A stretch of 64,000 bases of DNA, taken from Carnegiea gigantea. Its lineage: Eukaryota; Streptophyta; Magnoliopsida; Caryophyllales; Cactaceae. Location of the stretch: positions 227,001-291,000 of the forward strand of contig JAKOGI010000144.1 of assembly GCA_029747015.1 (NCBI GenBank), read 5' to 3'. Positions 21,160 through 31,500 of this stretch are shown here, piece by piece. The notes beneath the pieces are model-generated. The model saw only the letters and a program-made list of their open reading frames with translations, was not told the origin of the DNA and made no database searches. Position numbers and translations under genes: made by a program. Positions within the stretch are counted from its first letter, which is position 1. Each line of letters opens with the position of its first letter.

Positions 21160-23487
21160 GTCGGGCTTGTAGGCAGGTCGGGAAGTGCTAATAAGGGTAG
21201 TTGCACAAGCAATCCCAACATATTTCATGAGTGTATTTAAATTATCAAGCAAGATTTGCCATCCAATCTAAGCCTCCATTAATCGCTTCTGGTGGGGCCA
21301 TAAACATGGAGGGAAGAAAGTTCATTGGCAAAGCTTTGCATCTCTCTACAAAGGTAAGGAAGATGGGGGCCTTGGTTTTAGAGACATAGCGGCTTTTAAC
21401 CAAGCCCTACTATCAAAGCAGTTCTGGCGGTCTTCTGAAAAACCCAGATTCCCTAGTAGCTCGGATATTGAAAGCAAACTATTAGCCTCATGGAGACATC
21501 TTCAGTGCAACTCTCAGCAATCGGCTAAGTTACACATGACGCAGTATTTTCGAGGTCAGAGACATTATCCTGAAAGGCTCTCATTGGCTTGTTGGAGATG
21601 GGCACTCCCTTAACAACTGGTCGGATAGATGGCTGCCGAGACCCACATCATTCAAGCCCAGCTCGCCTCGGCTTTCATCTGATTCCTTTTCCTAGGTCAG
21701 TGAGCTCATCGATTGGGATAACACATGATGGCGTGGGTTAGTTGTGAACAGCCTCTTTTTAACATGTGATGCAGAAATCATCCTAATTATTCTCCTATGT
21801 TGGAGTATGAAAGTGGTTATTGTCCCACATTGATAAAAATATAAAGAATATGAAAGTGAGTGTTATCCCACATTGATAAAATTGAAGGGTTTGAGTATGC
21901 ATATAAGCTTGTGAGTTACTCCACCTATCGCCAATTGATTTTGGGATGGAACCTCATTTGAGCTTGTATGCATAACTCGTTGTTAATTGCCGAAGTACTA
22001 TAAAAAATTTAACATGATATCAGAGTCGGTTGCTCGATCTTGAGTTGCCACCGTCCCTCTTTGATTAAAAAGTGTGTGCACGTATTGAATCTTGTTAATA
22101 GCCTACACGTGAGGGGGCGTGTTGGAGTATAAAAGTAGGTATTGTTCTATATTGATAAAAATACAAAGAATATGAAAGTAAGTGTTATCCCACATTGATA
22201 AAATTGAAGGGCTTGAGTACATATGTAAGTTTATGAGTTACTCCACCTATCGCCAATTGGTTTTGGGATAGAACCTCATTTGAGCTTGTATGTATGACTT
22301 GTTGTTAATTACCCAATTAATATAAAAAAATTTAACACCCTGCGTGACGCTTGGCCGCCCGACAGCATAGTCTGACACTATATGAATCAAGGCATTTTCA
22401 TTGTTCGTTCAACTTACCACTTCATCATTGGGGATCGGGAAAGTAACAAAGGTGGCTCTTCCTCTACTAATAATGCGATTTGGAAAGCGTCGTGGCAATG
22501 GGATTTTCCACCCCGAGTCAGGCTCTTCGGCAGGTGAGCTTATCGAGGTGCCCTCGCTTCGGCGCTGAACATCTCCAAATGCGTCCCATGCTTTTCCATG
22601 AACTGCACCGTATGTGGACATGCTGAGGAATCTGACATTCACGCTATCGTGGACTGTTCCCTAGCTATGGAAATTTGGAGTAGTAGCCCCTTTGCAGCGC
22701 TCATGCGCTCGAACAGATTTTGCTCGCTTCAGAACTGTTTAGAATCGGCAAAGTGGCAACTTAACACTAATGCATTTGGTGATTACTTGGCTATTATGTG
22801 GGAATGTTGGAATGCAAGAAATAGATTTATTTTCAACAAGCTAGACAAGACCCTCGATATTTTGAGCAAAAGAGCTTTGGACTTTATGTAGAGTTACCGA
22901 TAACACAAAGAGCTGGACCTTCAAGAACCCTCTATTCATCATCCGAATTCTTGGAGGCCGCCTTCTGATAGTTGCATCAAATTAAACTTTGATGGGGTCT
23001 AAGTTGGTATCTCTAGCTTCGACTGGGGTTTTGTCTTGAGAAACCATATCGGTGATGTTCTACTTGCTGGGTCGAAACATGGCCATGGATTCACTGGAGC
23101 TTTGGTTGAAGAAGCACGTTCCTGTCTCTACGGTCTCAAGTGTGCCGTCAATTCTAGTTACAAATATGTTATTGTGGAAGGGGACAACCTCTCACTGATT
23201 CATCTTCTTAAGTCCCGCTCTACGTAGGACAACTCCTCAGGGCTTTTCAATACTAGCATTCTGCACTTTGTATCAAACTTAGATTTCTTTTTATGGTCTT
23301 TTGTTAAGAAAATGGGAAATATGGTAGCCAACCGTTTGGCCCATAGGTAACCGTTGTGCCTATGGGGTAAGTTATGGAAGTTAGATTTCTCGAGTGAGAT
23401 ACTTACTCGGGCATCTGAGGATATGTGTAACTATATTTCTACAAACTTAATATAATGTCCTTACCTTGTCTTTGAACCAAAAAAAAA
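21160..23487 (+). mobile_element. L1-type LINE 3' half, split by a TRIM
   Basis: The plus strand reads the RT C-terminus (AGREVLIRVVAQAIPTYFMS, then FWWGHKHGGKKVHW and GGLGFRDIAAFNQALLSKQF), then, after the TRIM at 21798-22337, a zinc-binding region (CTVCGHAEESDIHAIVDCSL) and an RNase H domain (KLNFDGV ... EEARSCLYGLKCAV ... VEGDNLSLIHLL). It ends with an A-run at 23479-23487. Several stops show it is dead. The C-terminal RNase H shows that it belongs to a LINE lineage with that domain. Confidence 0.85.
21798..22337 (+). mobile_element. TRIM, copy B, inserted in the LINE
   Basis: LTRs at 21798-22014 and 22120-22337 (217 and 218 bp) begin TGTTGGAGTAT and end AAATTTAACA. The 105-bp interior starts TGATATCAGAG (primer-binding site with one change) and ends with the polypurine tract GAGGGGGCG. 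There is no coding sequence. The flanks tccta and ccctg differ by two transitions and may be the decayed 5-bp target duplication. Interior and LTRs clearly match the copy at 11232-11970. Confidence 0.9.
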
Positions 23488-23515
23488 TTATTGTGGCTCA
23501 TGTGAGATCCATTAA

Positions 23516-24005
23516 GGGTCTGTTCTTTTCGTGGGTAAAATAGGTGGGTAAAAAGGTGAAGTAGGTTAAGGTGGGTTGAGGTGGGTTGAAGTTGATATTT
23601 TTTTTTTAAAGGTAGGTTGAAATAGGTTGAAGTAGGTTGAAGTGGATTGATGTAGGAAGTAGATTGAAGTTGGTATATTTTTTATATGGTGGGTTGAAGT
23701 GGGTTAAAATAATAAGAATATAATTAACGTGTGATAATTTATGAAATTATCAAAATTTTGTGGAATTTTTGTTTATTCTTGTTTATTTCTTATTTTTATT
23801 TCTTTTTTTTATTTTTTTATTTTTTTATTTTTTATTTTTATCTTTTTATCTTATTTTTTATTTTTTATTTTTTATTTTTATTTTTATTTTTATTTTTATT
23901 TTTTATTTTTTTGAAATTTTCTGTAGCTTTTGTTTGGAATAAAACTAAAAAATAAAAAATAAAAAATAAATACAAAAAATTAAACAAATGCAAAAATACA
24001 AAAAT

Positions 24006-24051
<46 letters not shown>

Positions 24052-24506
24052 CAAAAAACAAAAAAAATTTAAAATTTAAAATTAAAAAATTAAAAAATTA
24101 AAAAATTAAAATTAAAATTAAATACTAAAATAAAAATTAAAAATTAAAAATTAAAAATTAAATACAAAAAATTAAAAATAAAAAATTTTAAAATTTAAAA
24201 ATAAAAAACTAAAAAAATGCAAAAATAAAACAATTCCAAAATACGACAATTTACAAAAAAGTAGTATAGTGAACTTTTTAATGCAAAAATTATTAAATCT
24301 CACATGATACTTCACAAATTATTAAAATTATGAAGGAGGTGGGTTGAAGTTGGTTGAAATGGGTTGAAGTTGGTTGAGGTAGGTTGAGGTGGGTTCAAGT
24401 TAGTATTTTTTTTTCAAGTGGGTTGAAATAGGTTGAAATAGGTTGAAGTGGGTTGAAGTAGGTTGAGGTTGGTAAATTGCAATTGACCCACGAAAAGAAC
24501 AGAGCC
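23516..24506. mobile_element. PIF/Harbinger (Tourist)-like fold-back element, copy 1
   Basis: 991 bp, TSD TAA on both sides (23513-23515 and 24507-24509). The terminal inverted repeats GGGTCTGTTCTTTTCGTGGGT and GGCTCTGTTC... match in 20 of 21 bases. Inside each end is an array of GGTTGAAGT/GGTTGAGGT-like units. Next, a T-rich arm (about 23770-23920) and an A-rich arm (about 23940-24230) flank a short unique core (TGTAGCTTTTGTTTGGAAT), so nearly the whole element can fold on itself. No transposase is encoded. TAA target duplication and GGGTCTGTT ends fit PIF/Harbinger. Confidence 0.8.
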
Positions 24507-24509
24507 TAA

Positions 24510-25222
24510 TTATGGTATATATGCAGAACTTATCTTCGCCTTATTATGTATTCATCATTATTTAGGTACCCATGCATGTTTAATTTGAGCATATGGAATA
24601 CAGGTTCAATTAATCAATTGTTATTCAATGATTATCCATGCACATATAACCTAATTAGAAAGGATTATCCTGCCCCCCAGCCCCCGGGGAAAAAACTGAT
24701 CTGTATATAATACCGACTCTATAAATGCACATATTCTTAAATATTGAAGTAAATGAAACAATATCATATTGTTCTCATATTTATTTAAACACAATTTTTT
24801 TTTATATGTATAACCAATACTTTTTGATGATAAAGGATTGATTCATTAATTGAAAATCGTATGGCATATAATAATAAATAGTATACTCAAACAAATTCAT
24901 AACTAGAATAATAAGAGAAACTATATTTACACTAACAAAAGGTACGCAAAAAATACACCGACATATTATGATTGGTCCATTTTATTTTTTATCATTAAAA
25001 GGAATTGTTATCACACACCCTATCGACATTTTGGTAAATCTTATTTTTAACCCTATATTTTTGAAATTATTTAACCCCTTTCACATTAAGAATTGCTAGC
25101 ATGGCCTCCTTTCTTAGTCAAAAGTTGTAGGCTATAAGAGTTAAATAATAATAATTTTTCTATATTTAATAACAATTTCTAAGGTGTGGGGGTTAAGTAA
25201 TAATTCCAAAAAAACATAGGAT
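24510..25222. other. Intergenic between the two fold-back elements
   Basis: About 0.7 kb of AT-rich sequence; no gene or repeat recognised. Confidence 0.5.
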
Positions 25223-25225
25223 TAA

Positions 25226-26422
25226 GGGCCTGTTCTTTTCGTGGGTAAATTGGGTGGGTAAAAGGGTGAAGTAGGTTGAAGTAGGCTGAGGTGGATTGAG
25301 GTAGGTTGAAGTTGGTATTTTTTTTGAGTTGGATTGAAGTAGGTTGAAGTAAGTTGATGCAGGTTAAAGTTGGTTGAAGTTGGTTTATTTTTTATGTGGT
25401 GGGTTAAAATTGGTATATTTTTTATGTGGTGGGTTGAAGTGAGTTAAAATAATAATAATGTAATTAATGTATGATAATTTATGAAGTTATCAAAATTTTG
25501 TGGAATTTTTGTTTATTCTTTTTTATATTTTATATTTTATATTTTATATTTTATATTTTTCATTTTTCAATTTTCATTTTTTTATTTTTTATTTTTGATT
25601 TTTGATTTTTGATATTTGATATTTGATATTTGATATTTTGATTTTTTATTTTTTATTTTTGATTTTTGATTTTTGATTTTTGATTTTTATTTTTATTTCT
25701 TTTTTTTATTTTTTATTTTTTATTTTTTATTTTTTATTTTTTTGGAATTTTTTGTAGCTTTTGTTTGGAATAAAACTAAAAAGATAAAAAATATAAAATA
25801 AATACAAAAAAATAAAAATACAAAAATACAAAAATAAAAAATAAAAAATAAAAAATGAAATATAAAAAATTTAAAATTAAAAAATTTAAAATTTAAAATT
25901 TAGAACAACAAAAATTAAAAAATTAAAAAATAAAAATAAAAAATAAAATTAAAATTAAAAAATTAAAAGTTTGAAAATAAAAATTAAATACAAAAAATTC
26001 AAAATAAAATTTAAAAAATAAAAAATGAAAAATGAAAAATGAAAAAATGAAAAAATGAAAAAATTAAATACAAAAAATAAAAATTTAAAAATTTAAAAAT
26101 TTAAAAATTTAAAAATAAAAAACTAAAAAAATAGAAAAATAGAAAAATAAAACAATTCCAAAGTACGATAATTTACAAAAAAGTAGTATAGTAAACTTTT
26201 TGGTGAAAGAATGAGTAAATCTCACATGATACTTTATAAATTATTAAAATTATGAAGGGGGTGGGTTGAAGTTGATTAAAGTAGATTGAAGTAGGTTGAA
26301 GTGGGTTGAAGTTAGTATTTTTTTTTTTTTAAAGTGGGTTGAAGTAGGTTGAAATAGGTTGAAGTGGGTTGAAGTGGGTTGAGGTTGGTAAATTGCAATT
26401 GACCCACGAAAAGAACAGAGCC
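25226..26422. mobile_element. PIF/Harbinger (Tourist)-like fold-back element, copy 2
   Basis: 1197 bp, same family and orientation as the copy at 23516-24506. TSD TAA at 25223-25225 and 26423-26425; ends GGGCCTGTTCTTTTCG and its inverse. It has the same subterminal GGTTGAAGT arrays, the same core (GTAGCTTTTGTTTGGAATAAAAC at about 25755) and again a T-rich left arm and A-rich right arm. The arms differ in length and repeat unit (here including TTTGAT units), which explains most of the size difference. Confidence 0.8.
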
Positions 26423-26425
26423 TAA

Positions 26426-27026
26426 CAATAAGATTTACTTAATTAAATGTTGGGGTATATAATAATAATTTTTTATTGATAAAAATTAAAATGGACTAAT
26501 CACAATATGTTGGTGTACTTTTCATGTACCTTTTTTTAGTGTAAATATAATCTCTCTTGTTATTCTAGTTATAAATTTGTTTGAATGTGATATTTTTCGA
26601 GGAGATTGGGCAGTTATACTTTCCTTCCATGATACTTTAAAACTCTTTGAAATTGGCAATAAATTACTGTCTACATTCAGGAATTAAGGACAACTGAGAT
26701 GGGGATCTCAATTTATACTTTATATACTCTATTTGTACAGGCAATAAACTAGCTTTTTTGATGAGGAATTTCATTGCTTCAACAACTTTGTACACTAATA
26801 TTGATGAATGGGTTGTTAATTTCAGCCTTTAAAATTAGCTGCTAGCAGTTAATATCGGTTTAGCAATGATTATCAGTTATCATTTATCAACGTCTACCAA
26901 CGAATAGCAATTAACAACTACCATAGACTTTCTAATTTTTGAAATGAACAAGCACAAATTAAACAGTCTCTCAATTTTTAAAGTCAATAACTATTTGACA
27001 TTATTCCTCTACATCTACTATAAAAG

Positions 27027-27029
<3 letters not shown>
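26426..27029. other. Intergenic, nothing recognised
   Basis: AT-rich, no supported gene; ends at a microsatellite block. Confidence 0.5.
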
Positions 27030-27119
<90 letters not shown>

Positions 27120-27164
27120 CGTGTGTGGGTGGGTGTGTGTGTATGAGACAATCAAATCTTACAA

Positions 27165-27214
<50 letters not shown>
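27030..27214 (+). repeat. Compound microsatellite (AT)n(GT)n(GC)n and (TTA)n
   Basis: About 19 AT units, about 21 GT units and a short GC run (to about 27142), then, 25 bp on, about 16 TTA units at 27167-27214. Long open frames across it (Tyr-Ile, Cys-Val, poly-Ile or poly-Asn) are artefacts of the repeats. Confidence 0.95.
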
Positions 27215-27215
<1 letters not shown>

Positions 27216-27274
27216 GAAGAGATTCTATTAGATTGGAAAAACTCATTAGTCCATTTTATAATTGAGATGGATAA

Positions 27275-27657
27275 TTAAATATCCAAGAATGAAGGTGATC
27301 CTAAGGGTGCATTATCAATACTGTAACAATATTTTAGAACTTGTACACCAAATTCAAGAGCACCAAAGAATATATCTTCAAAACATGTCTCATATGAATT
27401 TAACGGGGCATGACAACAACTGGAAGTGAGTCCTGATGTGGGGTTGTAATACCTATCCTTAAGTTGGTCAAATCCACATGCCTGGTATGGCCCGTCATCT
27501 GTACACCTTGGAAAAGGAAACGACCGTGAAAAAAGCCAATTATATTGGAACACGCATATACGAGTGATGGCGTATTCCAAGACCAAGGGAAAGTTGGATA
27601 CGGTGGTTGAGCCAAGCTCGGAACCAACATGTCAAATAGCAACAATGTAAATGTCAT
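27275..27657 (-). pseudogene. Cysteine-rich secreted protein, prolamin-like, frame broken
   Basis: An ATG at 27657 opens a short hydrophobic start (MTFTLLLFDMLVPSLAQ) that looks like a signal peptide. A cysteine-rich stretch follows, but in another frame and without its own ATG: 27275-27586 has seven Cys, including SSCCHAPLNSYETCFEDIF and LKYC. The spacing C...C...CC...C...C resembles the plant prolamin-like (ECA1 gametogenesis-related) family of small secreted proteins made in gametophytes. The two frames overlap at about 27400-27586, so a 1-bp indel or sequencing error near 27590 is needed to join them. It may be a pseudogene or a misread gene. The family call is weak. Confidence 0.4.
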
Positions 27658-27659
27658 GG

Positions 27660-28576
27660 TTGCAAGATATTTATCTTGCTATTTTTTCCAACTTTTTTGC
27701 TTTTCCATACCCTTAGAATTGTTAAAAGTAGCCTCAAGTACTTTACTTTTGTTTTACCTTTGTGATAAAAGTTGTGTTTTTGCTTTTGTTTTGCAAAAAA
27801 GGGGTCACTTTGTAGAAGAGCTCCTAAATATGTTATTATAGATTCCCTTTAAATATAACATGAAATTCATGAATTTGCTATTAATTGACGTGTAACGAAT
27901 AAAAGTACGTTAGTTTACGTCATTTGATATTCATATAGTGTTATCACTGGACATTCAATAAATAAAAATATATTATTCATCGACGGGTTAGATGGCAATC
28001 CCAATCTTGTCCTTTTTTTTAATCACCAAAATGGAATAAAATCAACATACAAGAACGTGAGGTCTAGACATCCTCTAATAAATTATGAATCCTAACAGAC
28101 TTATATATGATAACTAATCGGTTTCCATTGTATAAAGCTGGACATAACGTATGTTTATAGACGTGATCATGAGGGGTTTAATTTGGTATACACCGAACGT
28201 CCCTCTTTCAAACGAAATCAGAAAAATAGCTACAACAGGAATTCAACCAATCACTCTAATAAGTTCAAATCCACCCCTTGAGTGCAGACCCATTTAGGTG
28301 ATGACGGGCAACATTATGCATCTCCAGTTGCATGCCACCTTAAGATGAACCGATAGGATAGACCAAAAACTATGAGATGACATTGAATACCAGGAACCAA
28401 AATTTACATGGGAAATATTGGCCATGGCAACATGAAGAGGATCCCTGTGTGTGTCAAACACACTGAGCTACCTATAATTACAACGACGGCTGAATGTGTA
28501 CTGCTATTGGATTACATGACACTTCAGGAAGGAATTGTTTTGACAACAAAGCCAGCACTTCAGAGACACAAGAAGA
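27660..28576. other. Intergenic, nothing recognised
   Basis: Includes the likely 3' UTR and downstream region of the CTNNBL1 gene. No other gene is supported. Confidence 0.5.
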
Positions 28577-31500
28577 TCATGAAAATGCAGATATAAACTT
28601 CTGAATTCTTGACTGAGCTCGCTCTTTCTCCTCTGGTCCATCCAGGTCCCCAATGTTGTCATGATATTCCTGAGGATAAGCGCAGAAAAAAGGAAATTTC
28701 AGACTGTCAAAAGAAGATGAACCTACAACACCGATATTTCAATCTGAGTAAGGATGTCTTAGTAGAGGGGAAGCATAGGAAGGAATCACAATCACAACAT
28801 ATAGCAACAATTGAGGATAAGGGAACGTCACTCGGTTGGCATTATTGGGAACAAACAGATGACGGTGATGGAGATCAATGTGGTAACTGTTTTGGGACAA
28901 GCTTAAACAACCCCAACTTGAGCCTTGGGGTTTGAGTCATCAGTTCAGACAAGTAACCATAATTTGTGATAACTAGTAAATCACATGAAACAAATCAGGC
29001 ATTGCTACAACTGATATGATTAATTGTATGTCTGGTTAACCCTTAAGAGCTTAGCAACACACATCCAAAGATCTAAATAGGAAATATAGGCGCGAAAGCA
29101 GTCTTTTTCGACCTGGAGTATATCCTTGATATCATTCTTTGTAAGTTTATGCTGCTTCAGTAATAGCTCAATTCTTGCTCTCATTCGTGGGTGCCTGCAT
29201 GGATTGAACGGTCAAGAACAGGGTTTAAAAGTAAAACGTGACTCAAACCCATAAAAAAAACAACAATAAAACAGGGCTTACTCAGACGTCCAAAGATGAC
29301 CCAGCATAACAGCAATCAACTGCAAGCCACAGGGTGAAGGTAAAGTTTATCAGGAAAGAAGATGAGCACCAAAACTACTACAGAACAAAAAGATAATTGC
29401 GACTAGAGCTATTCTGTGAAGTGTTAATCAGGTGACCATCACCATCCAATTGCTTAGGAGAAGCAATGTTAGTCTACATAGCAGAGATGCAGTCTCTGAA
29501 TTGAAGGAAGAATCGAATCAGCACCTCCTCCTGCTCGGATAGTGAATTTTCTCTATTTAGCATTTGGTTTTATATTTCTATTTAAGGTCCATCAGGTTCA
29601 AACAAATGAGACAAACGACATGCTGATTGGCTGCAAAAGGAAAAGGTAGGGAAAAGAAGGCTACATTGTTAGAGATTGGAACTTGGTTCAGCCAGCAATT
29701 CGATGGTGCATGCCAAAAGAAAAGATCCAGCCAATTTTCCTAGGGAGACAACTTTCAAGCGTCAACCCCAAGTCTCTTTCTTTGGGGGGGGGGGGGGGGA
29801 CTGTTATGCAGTTAGAGTCAAGTGCCCTATTACGGGTGACACTTGTTTCTGGATTTCGTGGATACAATCAAACATCAGAGCCCAACAACATCATCGTTTC
29901 TATTTCTTAGGCCCTTATTGTACAAAGCTAAAAACCCTGATATCCTGATATTATCTGCTACCACTTCTAAAAAAATTCACAGCCAACCAATCGAATCTCT
30001 ATCAATGTCGCAGACAGAATCTTTAATGGTCATCCTGAGGGTTTGAAGACCTTCAGATGTATGCAATCTTATACCTCTGACAAGCAGAGAGGCTATTTCC
30101 AAGAGGCCACAGAGTTGAAGGTTGATATGACATAATTAAGTTATTAGGAAAAAGGACATTCTCTATGGATGGCTTAAGCTCAGAATATTGGCATCCTACG
30201 TGGACAGTTGGAAACAGCAGGAAAAATTGAGATTAACTCAAAGTCCAACTAAATAATTTAATTTCAATTCATGCAAATTGATGTATGTTCTAAATTAATG
30301 CTCATTGTTCTTAGCAAACGGCTATATCGAAATTCTGAATGACTAATGAATAAGGCTAGCCGGCCGGAGAAACAACCTTCAACAGAGACATCACACATCC
30401 TATGATACAGAAATTGCCAAAGATTGAGAAAGATATGGAAAAAAGAGAGGATCAAGAAGTGTGGATGTTGCAACCAATCCAGCTCAAGAGGCTTCCATAG
30501 CTACTCAATCTGAAAAACCTTCAAAGGCTGCCATATCAGTTTCTAAACAGCCATTCATTTACCATGGCCCCATTGATGGCTTGGCCCCTGATGGCTTGAT
30601 GCTACCAAGATTGATAAAAGCAACAAAGTTGCAACATATTTCCAACAGCTCACCCCTTTTACCCTCAAAAGACTATAACCACACCGCGCATCGGTGCTAC
30701 TAGAGCTGAGGAATGAAAGCGTCAGCGCCAGAGAGAAGAGTTTTGGGGATAGGGGTCAGGGAGGAGCAGGGAATGAAGATGGAGAGGGTTGGGCGAGAAA
30801 AGTACTCTTCGGATAAAATCAAGCAGCTGCAGTCTTGGATTCCTAGACTAACATTAACTACTTGGGAGAAAACCAGAGACCAATAGGAAGGATGTCTCCC
30901 AAGAAAGGTAAAGAACATCTCTACAGCGATATGCAACAATTGATGACAGTTTTCTCCCCTTTCATCTCCATAGAAATATAGCAGGATTAGCCACCCCCAC
31001 ACACACGAGAAATCTGAAAATCAGATTGCCAAAGCAAAGCAGGAGAAACGAGCTTACAGAAAACAATAATCTTTGCAGAACTCCAAAGTGGTGTTTTTCC
31101 AGAATTGCTGTACAGTTTACGTAACACGTGGTCAACCTATATACGAAGGTTTTTCTCCTTTTTCGGCCTTTTTTTTGACAAGGAAAAATATGTATTATAA
31201 AAAGGAAGAAAAGATAGATGCAAAGATAGCATCCTACAAAAGATTATATGCATCCAATATGGAAGCTATCCACAATGTCAGCCACATCAAAAGCTGACAT
31301 GCAAGAGTTCCTTTTTCAGCTTTGTTTTACTATCTGTAATGACTCTCAGTCATTCAAATGAGTGTTTTTTTTTGGGGGGGGGGGGGTCAGCCATTCAAAA
31401 GGGTTTTCAATAGTTTTATCCTTAGAAGAAGAGGAGGAGAGCAGCAACAGAAAGGGAAGTCACACATTTGAGTTGGTAGTAGTAGGTGGCATATCCCTAA

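Noticed and set aside
23731..23955. Phe/Leu/Ile-rich frames that look like membrane proteins.
   Set aside because: They are the T-rich arm of the fold-back element.
24300..24480. Regular GGTTGAAGT arrays resembling a CRISPR-like or satellite array.
   Set aside because: Units are short, without unique spacers, and lie at both ends of elements with inverted ends and TAA duplications, so they are subterminal repeats; CRISPR is also not expected in a plant genome.
26944..27246. Long frames on both strands across 27030-27214.
   Set aside because: They translate microsatellites (Tyr-Ile, Cys-Val, His-Thr, poly-Asn, poly-Ile).
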